Below, one piece after another: positions 1 through 11,455 of a DNA stretch of 64,000 bases. The stretch covers positions 34,903,235 through 34,967,234 of the forward strand of contig CM055607.1 in assembly GCA_029379385.1 (NCBI GenBank), in the 5' to 3' direction. Under the pieces are notes generated by a model. That model had not been told where the DNA came from and did no database searches. It saw only the letters and a list, made by a program, of their open reading frames with translations. This DNA comes from Quillaja saponaria. Lineage: Eukaryota; Streptophyta; Magnoliopsida; Fabales; Quillajaceae. Both the position numbers and the translations under genes were made by a program. Each line of letters begins with the position of its first letter. Position 1 is the stretch's first letter.

Positions 1-898
1 CCCTGAACCCAACAGATGGTTCAGCAAATGCAATATTGTGCACATCAACCTCTGAAAATATATAACTTGACAAGATCAAGGACAATGCATTCCTCCTTGA
101 AACTGCAAAAGCTTTAATCTGATTATATATTAGCAGACATAGAATCAGAAGCCATTTGCTGATGGCCCATTGTCAAGAAACACAAAAATGCTAAAGACGG
201 AGCAGAACAGTACTTCAACAGACATACTAGTATAGACTGTATAGATATTATAGGCTTATCAAGAAATACAATGGAGAAAGTGCCACAAATGAAGATTGTT
301 TTCTGAAGGTGCAACTCAAAACATGGTAGTTAAGCCAATGATTATGAGAATAGTTAACAAACACTAAATACTTTGATAATAATTTTTCCATTTTCCTATT
401 TAGCAAATTCATCTATATTACTAGCAGTAGATTTAATTACAATCCTGTGTCCAGGTAATCAACAACAAAATGCCCAGATGTCCCCATGTTCTATTTGTAA
501 TTTTACAAGTTTAAGTTCAATATACTGTTGTCATTATTTCCCAACACAAGTACTATTAATGCAAACACTTTTAGTCATATGGGTTAAAACTCAACTCTCT
601 AATTTAGTGCAGCAAATAACAAATGCAAAAATGCAAAACTGAAAAATGACAAATATAATTTATTCTAAAGATAAAACCTTTCAACCCAAGAAGCATAGAG
701 GATTACCGCTTGATTTCTGTAAGAAACTGAGCAGTAACGAGTGGAATTGCTTGAGATGGGAGACGAGTGATTGAACCAACTCCAGGAGGAGGTGTAACAT
801 GGGAATTGCAGTGACATCATGCGTCCAGATGATAGGGGAGTTGGTAGAGTCGGTGCAGAGCAACTCAGTGGGGTTAGACAGTCGAAGACAGTAGCCAT
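1..898 (-). CDS. Partial plastid/thylakoid-lumen protein, probably PsbP-domain type (5' end only)
   Basis: I see two exons on the minus strand. Exon 1 is 898-707 (64 codons, phase 0, donor GTAATC at 706). Exon 2 starts at 118 after a CAG and runs off the window. Exon 1 is rich in Ser, Pro and Thr and starts MATVFDCL, as in plastid transit peptides. Exon 2 has a Ser-Arg-Arg-Asn step followed by a hydrophobic stretch (ALSLILSSYIF) and an Ala-rich end before SVGFR. That layout is a bipartite lumen-targeting signal with a twin-arginine look. The VGFR start resembles PsbP-domain proteins of the thylakoid lumen; this family call is inference because the mature domain lies outside. The spliced frame stays open across the 588-bp intron, which supports the model. 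A pyrimidine-rich 5' UTR (CTCTCT on the minus strand) lies upstream at about 900-1000. Confidence 0.6.
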
Positions 899-2451
899 TC
901 CGATGAAACACGCAGAGAGAGAGACAGAGAAGGGGAGGGAGACAAAGATAGACAGAGCACTCAACGGATAGGCTTGGAGAAGGAAGAGAAAGAATGAAAT
1001 GTAATTGGGCTCGTTAACAACTCCAGTATTAGACAATCGGGCTTCAACTTTTTGATTTGTTTTTACAGTTAAACTCGAAACTTTCAATGGAGATTTATTT
1101 TTTGGACTAAAATAATATTACTCCATCTAAAAGTTGTGTTTTTTATTTTGATTTAATGGTAAGATGTTAATCAAATAGCTCATGACCATTTTAATAAATT
1201 ATTTTTTTTATCCGGTCAAAAAAATTCTATACACTATAACGAAAAAATTTGTAGAAATTTTAAACTTTACGACATCTATTATAATATTAAAATATATTTC
1301 ATTATTTATATATTTTTTAACATTCTTTTACTTGCTAATAGATTGAAATATGATTCAAATTTACAAATTTGAAACTTCGTATATGATAAATTAATAGAGA
1401 AAGTGAGAAGATGATCAATTTTCGTTGGTCCTTTCTCATGAATCTACAAAAGAAAAATTGAAGCCATAACTTCTCCCTCAATGGTATATATTCACCATTT
1501 AAATTAACAACTTAGCTAAGCAAACTTAGAGAGAAAAGAAACCAACACAACCTATCTTTTAATGCAGTTTAAACATTTGAAATTAAACCATGTAATTTTT
1601 TGGGATGCGATGAAATTTAATTATGCTATATATTAATATTTAATGAATTTGGAAATAAAAATGTGTATAATCTCTCAACATTTTGTCACACGCATGATTT
1701 CTAGATATAAATAATATGTAAGATATGAAAAAATGTTTGATAAAGAAATATAAAAATAAGTTTATAATATTTTAGATACATGTTACAAATATAAAAATAT
1801 TAATAAAGTGAGTATATCCTTTTTACTATCACGGCAACCTCTTCAAGTTATCAGTTCAACTATATATTTGTTATAATAAGCTTCTTCGTCAATTGATTAT
1901 TAATATATGAAGAGTACATAAAAATTACATTATGAGGAGATACTTGGCAATAACTTCCTTTTTAATTATATATATATATATTTACTGGTTGCTAAATAGA
2001 AAAAAAAATAAAAAAATTACAGTTTGAAAATGACCCTCCCTAATAAAACAACAAACCAGTTATCTAATATTTTTTATTTTTTTTAAAGAAAAAGAAAAGA
2101 GAAACTCCATTATAGGTTGGAACTTGGAACCACTGAATCAACAATCAAAAATAGCAAATATCTTGTTTGCCAAGATAAACGCCTTTCTAAATTTCTATTT
2201 GCCGCCTGTATAAAAAGCACCTGGTACCCGTTTAGCCATTCTTCTTCCTCAATCTTCAGAAACCATTTCCTTTGTTGCAAAATATCTCATTATCTGGCTA
2301 AAAGCCAACTCTTCCTGTAAGTTCCCAAGGCCCATTTCTGATTCTCTTTCAAAATTTTGATATATGTTTCAAAAAATTTGCGTACTTGCTTATATCTCAG
2401 ACATTTTCACATATTTTATTTGGTCCCCAATCCTGATTCCGATTCTTTGTC
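899..2451. other. Shared upstream region of two divergent genes
   Basis: This region lies between the minus-strand lumen-protein gene and the plus-strand invertase gene, so it holds both promoters. 1100-2100 is AT-rich with long A and T runs and no convincing coding frame. The 5' UTR of the invertase occupies roughly the last 230 bases; a GTAAGT at about 2311 and a CAG at about 2393 could bound a small 5' UTR intron, but this is uncertain. Confidence 0.5.
2209..2217 (+). promoter_or_regulatory. TATA box of the invertase gene
   Basis: TATAAAAAG stands about 240 bases before the invertase ATG in a region that turns less AT-rich downstream, as expected for a core promoter followed by a 5' UTR. 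It was chosen by sequence and position only. Confidence 0.5.
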
Positions 2452-5400
2452 ATGAACATGGTTGGTTTTGTTAACAATTACACCATGAAACCCACTTTTA
2501 GAATCTTGTTTAGTTTTCGGAACTCATCGTTTTTGGGGTTTCCACCTGCAAAATGCCACCATACATTGGCTAACAATTCGTCGAGCTTCCGTCTTAACTC
2601 TAACCATAACAGTCTTTGTCCTCTTCGAGCCTCGGGGTTTCGACGTGTAATTGATCATACCCAGAAAGCTTGTGGCCTACCCTCTTCGTGTTTTGGCCAG
2701 TCAAGGGTTATCTCAAGGACCTTTAGTTTGGGCACGACCAATAGGGGTGTTTCTGTTATTGCTAATGTTGCACCCAATGTTCACAACTTTTCAACTTCTG
2801 TTGATACCCATGTCAATGAGAATACTCTTGAGAAGATTTATGTTCAGGGCGGGGTTAATGTGAAGCCATTAGTTGTCGAACGAATTGATAATGATGATAC
2901 TATAGGAGGAGACGAGAATTCTCGTATAGAAGATGTAAATATAGAGAATTCTGAGAACTTGAATGCAACTGAGGTCGTGAGTCCAACGAAGGAGGAGACC
3001 GACATGGAGAAGGAGGGATGGAAGTTGTTACGGGATGCGGTTGTGACATATTGTGGGAGTCCTGTGGGGACGATGGCAGCAAATGATCCAGGTGATATGC
3101 AGCCGCTAAACTACGATCAGATCTTCATTCGCGATTTTGTTCCATCTGCACTTGCTTTCTTACTCAAGGGAGAAGGGCAGATTGTGAAGAACTTTCTACT
3201 TCACAACTTGCAATTGCAGGTAATATGCACCTATGTTTATTTTCATGATCTTCTACTGTCTAATTTCTCTATGAATTTATGTTTCCCCCTTTATATATAA
3301 TCAATTTCCCATTAACAGTTGCATTGCAGTATAATTTTCTATTAGGAACATACGATAAAGGCTGCATGTATTATGCTGTTGATGTTATATTTATACCGGT
3401 ATTGGTGTTAAAATATGTTAATAATTGCTTAAGTAAAGGAAGTGTAGTTTTTTGTCTGGAAAATCTTCATTATCAATTGATGTCCATGAATTTTGCATCA
3501 TAGTGAATTTGGGAAATTGCTTTTTCTCGTGTCAACATCAAATGTGATCTTTTAACCACTCAAGGATGGATGTACTCTTTGCTTGTTATTATGATCCATT
3601 ACTGACTGGTACTTTTATTTCCTTATTCAGTACTTACCTGGAAAAATATGCTACTTGTCTCATTGTATGCTACAAAGTTGCTCCTCCATATGTTGATGCA
3701 GTTATTACTTGTACAAATCACAATTATACTCAAGTCAGCTACCTAGTAACTTTTAGATATTTGTTGTTTTCTTTCCCCCTTGTTTTTTAACTTAGAGTTG
3801 GGAGAAAACAGTGGACTGCTACAGTCCAGGGCAGGGATTGATGCCTGCAAGTTTTAAAGTAAGAACTGTGCCTCTTGATGGCAATAAGTATGACGAAGTT
3901 CTAGATCCTGATTTTGGTGAATCAGCTATCGGCCGTGTTGCACCTGTAGATTCTGGTTTGTATTTTGTAAAGTTACAGATTATGCCAATAAGAATCATAA
4001 ATATTTCTGATAAAAGGGTACAGTAAAAGAAAAATGAGTTTACCAGTGCATCTTTTGCATGGAGGAATAGTTTTTCTTAGTGTATCCCCTCACTGGTACA
4101 ATAAAGTTGACTTCATTTTCTGCCATTTGTTTGTTGACTTATTTGCTTAGGGTTGTGGTGGATCATCCTATTGCGGACTTATGGGAAAATCACGGGTGAC
4201 TACTCATTGCAAGAAAGGGTGGATGTCCTAACAGGCTTAAAAATGATCCTCAACTTGTGTTTAAGTGATGGTTTTGATATGTTTCCTTCTCTGCTAGTCA
4301 CTGATGGCTCCTGCATGGTAGACCGGCGGATGGGTATTCATGGTCACCCCCTGGAGATCCAAGTAGGTCCAACTATGTAATAGTAGTTTCCAATTGGTTT
4401 ATCCTTGTCTTAACACATTAGCTGTAACCTGGATTGAAAATTTGTTCTGTTTTCATAATCTTTTTAAATGTACATTCTTTTTGCCATTTCCAGTTATTGT
4501 TTGATGTGTCCATGTCATGGTATATCATTAAAGTTGAAATTGATTTTTCAGACTACCTGGTTCCAAGTTATGCCTTTGTTCTTCTGATTTTGTTATATTA
4601 TTTTAATCTTTTCTATATAATTTACCTTATATATGGCAATTTTTACTTTGCAGGCCTTATTTTACTCTGCTCTTCGTTGCTCTCGTGAGATGCTCAGTTC
4701 AAATGAAGGATCCATTAATCTTGTGAGAGCCATTAACAACAGACTCAGTGCATTGTCATTCCACATCAGAGAATATTATTGGGTGGATATGAAAAAGATA
4801 AATGAGATTTACCGGTATAAAACTGAAGAATACTCCTTGGATGCCACTAACAAGTTTAATATTTACCCAGAACAAATTCCGCTATGGCTAATGGATTGGG
4901 TTCCAGAGGAAGGTGGGTATCTGATTGGCAATCTGCAGCCTGCTCACATGGATTTTAGGTTTTTCACACTTGGGAATCTTTGGTCCATTATCTCATCTTT
5001 GGCTACTCCAAAACAGAATGAGGCTATTCTAAATATGATAGAAGCAAAATGGGATGATCTTGTGGGGCATATGCCTCTTAAGATATGTTACCCTGCCTTG
5101 GAGTATGAAGAGTGGCACATAATCACTGGTAGTGACCCAAAAAATACGTGAGTCTTCTGCATACCTCCCCCTTGGTGCATGTGTGGTGTGTGAATGTGTA
5201 GTTTGCATAGTCAGAACTACTTGTAATGGTACTTTCTTACTTCACCACTGAAATTTTCTTGCTTGACTCATGCAGCCCTTGGTCATATCACAATGGTGGG
5301 TCTTGGCCAACACTTCTGTGGCAGGTGAGTTTGGCACCATGGCAGTATATATGTTTTGAGGAATGTTAAACACGAATGTGGATATTCGATCTCATAGTAC

Positions 5401-6037
5401 GTCTTGATGCCTTTCCTATTTTTATCTGTTAAAAGTCAGTAAATGTGCAACTATCATTCAAACCCTTGATTGCCAGGAAGTTCATTCATTGAACTGATCA
5501 CTTTTATTAACGATTGTAACATGGTTTCTACATATAAAGTTTAGAATCAATGTCATCATTCCCTACAAATGGATATCAAAAGAAGAAAAGTTAATGTTGC
5601 AGGGAACAAAATTGTTGCATGGAAACGTGACTTTTCATACTTGACTTTCATATTCATGTCATTTTATCTAGCTTTAGTCTCTGAAATGCTTCCTTAAATA
5701 TTATCTTCAGTTCACTTTGGCATGCATCAAGATGGGTAGAATAGAATTAGCGCGGAAAGCATACGATCTGGCTGAGAAAAGACTACAAGTTGATAGCTGG
5801 CCTGAATATTATGACACTCGAACTGGAAAGTTTATTGGAAAACAATCCCGACTCTTCCAAACATGGACAATTGCTGGGTTCCTTGCATCTAAGATGCTTT
5901 TGGAGAATCCTGAAAGGGCATCCTTGTTGTTTTGGGAGGAAGATTATGAGCTACTTGAGATATGTGTTTGTGCACTGAGCAAGACTGGCAGGAAAAAATG
6001 CTCTCGTGGTGCAGCTAAGTCTCAGATTCTTGTGTAA
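2452..6037 (+). CDS. Alkaline/neutral invertase (GH100), mitochondrial type
   Basis: This enzyme hydrolyses sucrose to glucose and fructose at neutral to alkaline pH. Six exons join in frame: 2452-3219, 3796-3955, 4151-4362, 4654-5147, 5276-5324, 5711-6037, giving 2010 nt and 669 aa. All introns are GT..AG. Residues 1 to about 180 are a poorly conserved, Ser/Asn/Arg-rich leader with few acidic residues at the start, fitting organelle import. It is followed by [19 protein letters not shown], typical of the alpha (organellar) clade. The GH100 domain starts near residue 185 ([10 protein letters not shown]) and shows the family blocks [83 protein letters not shown] and the C-terminal [15 protein letters not shown]. 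Length and exon pattern fit the plant family. Mitochondria are the likelier site; plastids cannot be excluded. Met at residues 3 and 12 are alternative starts. Confidence 0.95.
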
Positions 6038-7271
6038 GAAGACTCGGCAAAATGACCTTGCAGAAAGCCTTCTGTACAGTACAGCCAAAAGTTTAGTATA
6101 GAGTAAGAATACACTAATTTTATGAGAAATTTTCAATCTCAGAAGCAAAACAAACCATTTGTTGTACATATTGTTGTGTATTTTTGCCCGGTTAATAGTT
6201 TAAGTTGACCGGGATTTAGGGACCATCATTGTTGGGGTGCCCTTATTTATTTATGTACAAATAATAAATATTAAAATTATTAATTTTTTTTTTTTCCCTA
6301 AAGTCTTGCAAGTTACAATAGTTTGATTCTTCCACGAATCTTTAATCACTTATCTTTTTGGATGTATATATAAAAAAAAAAAGATAGGCATGGTATTAGT
6401 TGTTTAAAAGTAATTATAATTATTAATATTAAGAATATACATTGATCTCCAACTATATAATATTTATAAAAAGTTAACTTCAACTAATTGAAAAACAAAA
6501 ATCAATTAAAAAAAAAATGTAACTCCCCCAACAACAAGGCAATATTATGTGTCACATAATGTTATTGATATTTTAAATCATGAGATGGACTACCACATCC
6601 TGTGCTAGTTTTAAATTTTATTTAGTAATAATAATTAATAAAAAAAAATTCTTAATAGAAAATACTGAATAAAATAATATTTTATTTACTTAACTATTAG
6701 AATATTATCTATATTAAAACTAACAAAACTGAATTTTCAATTTATAAATGAATAGGTTATAATCTACTATAATATATAAATTGATGTAATTTTTAATAAT
6801 TTATGTAGAAATATTCATTGACAAAACCAACTAAGAAATTAATTACTTTATTAACATATAAGTCAATTGAGATATTAATAATTTACGATAAAATGTAAAT
6901 TAATATATAAATTGAATGAGATACTGATAATTAAAGGTAAAATATTTCCTAAGAAATAAAAAATTATATAATAATAAAAATCGTGAGAGACATCACAATT
7001 GTGTATATCCATGTTAATATATAGTAAAAAATTTATTTACTATATCTGCCTCTTTATTCTCTGCTACTATATGATATATTAAAAAAAAGTAATTGTAATT
7101 ATATTTGAATTAATTGTTTGTAAGAAATAAGAGTACCATAAACCCACTATTTCCCGGTTCATTTATAAGACTCCAAGTCCGTCCGAGGTCCAGTGGTCTT
7201 CCTCTCCCGCCAATACAAAACCGAATCCTATTCTCTGCATTCGAATCCTGAGAAAATCCTAAAACCCTAAT
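6038..7271. other. AT-rich intergenic region
   Basis: This holds the invertase 3' UTR (to about 6180), then about 900 bases of very AT-rich DNA with no coding frame, and from about 7150 the promoter and 5' UTR of the Agenet gene. An AAAACCCTAA element directly before the ATG (7260-7269) is a telo-box-like motif, common in leaders of plant housekeeping genes. Confidence 0.6.
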
Positions 7272-10200
7272 ATGCCTCCCAAACCCAAATTCACCCTAGA
7301 CCCCAGTTTCAAACCCGGTTCCACCGTTGAAATCAGCTCCGATGATGAAGGGTTCCGAGGATCTTGGTTCTTGGGCACCATTGTTCGCCGCTGCTCTTCC
7401 AAGGGAAGCCTCGTCAAATTTTTGGTGGAGTATAAAACAATCATGGAAGACGAAAAGGGTTCCAAGCCCTTGAGCGAGATGATCGACCTTTCGCAGCTTC
7501 GGCCCGAGCCACCCAGAGAGACTGACCGTGATTTCAAGTTCGGTGAAGATGTCGATGCGTACTACAATGATGGCTGGTGGGAGGGCACCATCACCGAACA
7601 ATTGGAAAACGGGAAGTTTGGGGTTTTTTTTAGGACCTCGAGAGAGCAATTGGAGTTTAGGAAGGAGGATTTGAGGCTGCACCGCGAGTGGGTCAATGGG
7701 ACTTGGATTCCGCCATTGGAAGAAGAGGTTGGCCTATCTATATTTTTGTTTCTCTTTGTGTTTTGCTTTGATGGTTGTTATCTCTATACTGACCGTACTT
7801 GTTTAAAGGAAGAAGCTTTTTTGGTGATGACACATAAGTTCTTTGGTAGAACCAATTTGTATTTTCTTGATCCCTCCATAAAAGTATATAACCCTTAGCA
7901 CGTGTTTTTTTTAAAGTTATTTATTGGAATTTTTTAAAAAGCAAAAGTGAATGAAATACTATCTGAAATATGTGTTTCTACCAACAAGTAACACGAGTTT
8001 TCTAGGTGAATCATCTGTTATTTATGAAAAAGCAGAGCTGCTTAATTGAGATGAGATGCAGATTTAGATGGGGTTGATAATCAGTCTCACCACTCTTTGA
8101 ACAAAAGTGGTAAAGTTGTGATGGTAATTCGTAGTAGCTCTAGGAAGTGGAAGAATGTAACTTGTTTCAGGAAAGGTAGTATTTTACGAAGAATGTTACT
8201 ATTTGTCTAGTAGTTTCAGGTTTATAAAATATTTTCATTTGGTAATTTGTTGACTGCCTTTTCCTTTCGCTCCCACACACACCACCTCCTCCAATGAGAG
8301 AGAATGGTAGTTTCTTAAGCCAGCTTAATAGTATAGCTAATTGGATTATCATGGTCAGATTACTTGTGAGATATTTATTTTATTAAGTCAAGAATCAGCC
8401 TTTAGCCTAGTTATTCCACTCTTCATTTGTAAAAAAAGAAAAAGAAAAAAAATACAGGGATCCATATCATGGGACTGGTAGATTAGGTTATTCCAGCTAA
8501 TTCTTTGATTAGGAAAAAGTGAAAAACCTAATTAGGCTCTTGGCTTGGTAGAACTAACAGCAATCTAAACTAACTAAAAGGTGGAGTTCAAGGCGTAACG
8601 GTAAAGTTGTTCATTTGGTGACCTGTAGGTCACGGGTTCGAGGCGTGAAAACAGGCCTCTTTGCAAAAATGTAAGGGAAAGGTTGCGTACATGTGCGCCC
8701 ACCCTCCTCCTACCCCCGCAATAGCCGGGGAGCACTTTGTGCACCGGGTGAGCCCTTTATGTTTATAATCGTAAAACACACCTGCATTTGAAATAAAATA
8801 TGGGTTTTTTTTTATTTTTTTTTAAATAATTTGAAATCCAACCTACTTATGTTGAATTTCAACATTTATTTGGCTATGTTTAGCGGTGGACCCTCTGTCA
8901 AATGACAAAGTTATCCATATCTATTGTCTCTATCCTTCTTTTGCTTACTAACACCAAATTTCCATGTGCAATGCCTGCATTGCCTTCCACACCATTGCTG
9001 CGACCACCATCACACCATCATTTTCATATTACTTGAAACCAATATCATCCAAAGCTAATATGTCAGTTCTGCTCTCTGTAGTGTTTGTGTTTCGTTTGGA
9101 GTTGTCTAAATTGACCAATTTAGATATATTTGAATGCTAGAGATCTATTTACCACATTCAGACACTGAACATGCATAGCTCTGATCTGCTAATGTTGAAA
9201 AGGTGTTTGGCCTAACTAAGAGTGGCATAATAGTGAGCGAGATAGAGATTGTTTGGGCTTAACATGACCATATTTACATGCTACTCTATGTTATAACCCC
9301 CTCTCCTCTTCTCATTGGCTCTCGTCAAGCTACATGCTTAATTCTAAGAAACTGAATTGCAGAAAGCATCCATTACAACAGAAGTGAAGTTGAGCAAGAC
9401 AATGACACGTGAGAAGTTTAGCAGGGGAAAAGTAGTTGAGGTTAGCAGTGATGAAGATGGTTTTCAAGGAGCCTGGTTTGCAGCAACTATCATTGAACCG
9501 AAGGGAAAGGATGTCTTCCTTGTTGAGTATCAGGCCCTACGTACTGATGATGATTCAGAGTTTCTGAGAGAGGAGATTGACACCAAGCATATACGGCCCT
9601 ATCCGCCGGAAACTTTAGTGGTTGATCCCTTTAACCTTCTAGAAGAAGTTGATGCTTTATACAATGATGGTTGGTGGGTTGGTGTGATTTCCAAAGTTCT
9701 TAGCAAATCAAGGTACATAGTTTACTTCAAAAGCACCAATGAAGAAATGGAGTTTCAGCACTCTCAGTTAAGGCTACATCAGGACTGGATTGATGGAAAA
9801 TGGATGATGGCTTCTAAGGTATGGCTTCTATTGTATATGTTAGCAAAATCATCTTAAGTATTAGTTCTTCCCGTGTTGCTTGATTGTGTTGTCTTGCAAC
9901 TTATACCTGTCCCAGCATTTGGAAAGTATCTAAACAGCCATAGCATAGTTGGTATTGCAATACCATTTTAGGGATCTTTTCGTGTGCAAAAAACAGAGGA
10001 TTTCTTATGCAAACGAGTGAAAAAATGATAAACTGGTTGTTGTCACATTACTAGGGTCGAGGAAGGAGAACTAACACTTAAATACTGGAAAGTTGCGCTT
10101 TTTTCTAAAATCATCAGTTTTGAGTTATCGTGATAATCTGCCCTTAGTCAAAATTAGTTTCAAGTTTGGTGCTAAAAGTTTAGATTTCTTTGTAGTTTAG

Positions 10201-10486
10201 AGGAAGAATTCAGGTATTAGCTGTACAAGAGAGAGGGGAGGGGGGTGGACTGGGTTGAGAATGGGATCATGGTTCCATAATTTACTCAAGTGTGTGACTA
10301 TTAATGAAAAAAGGGAAAAAAAAATAAAATTGCTAAGGAAGGTGAAACTTCTGTTTGAGACATGTATTTATATTATTCATCATGGTTTGACAGCCTTCTT
10401 CGTCTGACTGTACAAGATAGTTCTTGTTTTAAAGGTTTCGATTTTGCAATCTCTGACTTGGAATTTTTCAGGCATTGAAACTTTGA
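7272..10486 (+). CDS. Agenet (plant Tudor-like) domain protein
   Basis: There are three exons: 7272-7727, 9363-9818 and 10472-10486, all joined in phase 0, giving 308 aa. Exon 1 holds one Agenet pair: VEISSDDEGFRGSWFLGTIV, then the second half with DVDAYYNDGWWEGTI and an FFRTSREQLEF/LRLHREW end. Exon 2 holds a second pair with the same marks (VEVSSDEDGFQGAWFAATI, EVDALYNDGWWVGVI, LRLHQDW). The last exon adds only ALKL and a stop. Agenet domains belong to the Tudor/Royal superfamily and in plants often read methylated histones or link chromatin to other complexes; which ligand this protein binds is unknown. No other domain, signal peptide or membrane segment is seen. The first intron carries a SINE. 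The GT donor at 7728 (GTTGGC) is weak, but the joined frame and the paired domains support it. Confidence 0.85.
8579..8770 (+). mobile_element. Au-like tRNA-derived SINE
   Basis: A Pol III promoter layout is visible. A box A-like GGCGTAACGG lies near 8592 and a box B GGGTTCGAGGC near 8634, about the spacing of a tRNA head. The body has GGCCTCTTTGCAAAAATG, GGTTGCGTAC and ends in GTGCACCGGGTGAGCCCTTTATG. This layout and 3' end match the plant Au SINE family as I know it. It sits in the first intron of the Agenet gene in sense orientation. No clear target-site duplication could be found, which suggests an old insertion. Confidence 0.75.
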
Positions 10487-10960
10487 ATTCTGGAGAGCAA
10501 GAGTTGGGTGCAAATATCTGTAATACAGTGCTTAAGGAGATGTTAATACGGCAAGGCCTCTGAAAATCACATGGATTCTCATAAACCCCTACAAGGTACC
10601 AGCCTCCAGTGGTATAAATGTCTGTAGTACAGTTGTCAGTCACTTGTTAATTTGAGAGACAAGACTTCAGTTAGCTCCTCCAGATGTTCTTGTGGTTATG
10701 ATATTTATGTATTTAACTTGATTTCAAAATTTGATTTATGCATTTTAAAAAATGAATGGATGTAAAAATGTTATTTTTATCTATTAAAATTTAAATATTT
10801 GATTTCGAATAGCTAAACTCAATGATGAATAAAATTTCTTTAAGCAACTAGAATATTAGGGATTTGATCTACCAGAACATGATTTAAAGGGGTAAAACCG
10901 TGCGAACTGCAAAGACTAAATTTTTATTCTGAGCATGATTCAAATCTAATTTGCTTGCCC
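10487..10960. other. Short convergent intergenic region
   Basis: The Agenet and DUF538 genes end towards each other here, so this stretch should hold both 3' UTRs. The right part is AT-rich. No additional coding frame with convincing content was seen. Confidence 0.5.
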
Positions 10961-11455
10961 TCACACCTCTCTCACTTCCACAGCTCCTTTAGTTTCTTTC
11001 ACTTCCTTGTTTTCCTTTGCATCCTGGGCTTTCTCTTCAATTTCAAAAGCTGAAACTGGGAAAGACCTGGAGAGCCCTGTAGGTGTCTTAAAAGTAATCT
11101 TTCCAGTGGGTGGATCATCCACATAGATGTCACAGAGGGTGACCCAAATCAAGAGCTCCTTGGTCTTGACACCAGTGAGTTTCTTGATCTTGTTTTGCTC
11201 AACATAGGCTGTGACTTCAGGGGCATAAGTCACTGGCCTCCCAATCTTTTCAAACTTGTGGGTTGTGTTCTTCTTCTGCTTAAGCCACACAAAGCCAGTC
11301 TCTCTCACAATCCCACATTCCTCGATGTCTTTCAGGGGCAAAAGGCCATTGGGGAGGCCTATTTCCTTGAGCAAAGTTTGAGACTTTTCTTGGCAGATAT
11401 CATCTCCTTGGTAGAACTCTGCTTTGGCTTTGATCTCCTCTGTGACTAAAGACAT
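10961..11455 (-). CDS. DUF538 family protein
   Basis: This is a single-exon gene of 164 aa on the minus strand. The domain fills most of the protein: GLPNGLLPLKDIEECGIVRE near the N-terminus, FEKIGRPVTYAPEVTAYVE in the middle, and LCDIYVDDPPTGKITFKTPT followed by SFPVSAFEIEE, all usual for DUF538. There is no signal peptide, so this is the soluble cytosolic type rather than the secreted type. The tail after residue about 140 is rich in Lys and Glu (AQDAKENKEVKETKG) and looks disordered. DUF538 proteins are plant-specific and often stress-responsive; binding to lipids and pectin or chlorophyll has been proposed for some members, but the function is not settled. The start at 11455 is the first Met and gives the normal family length. 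Confidence 0.93.
   Translation of the reverse strand: MSLVTEEIKAKAEFYQGDDICQEKSQTLLKEIGLPNGLLPLKDIEECGIVRETGFVWLKQKKNTTHKFEKIGRPVTYAPEVTAYVEQNKIKKLTGVKTKELLIWVTLCDIYVDDPPTGKITFKTPTGLSRSFPVSAFEIEEKAQDAKENKEVKETKGAVEVREV

Noticed and set aside
8590..8650. A tRNA gene
   Set aside because: Box A and box B are present, but no acceptor stem or anticodon arm folds, and the sequence continues into a SINE body.
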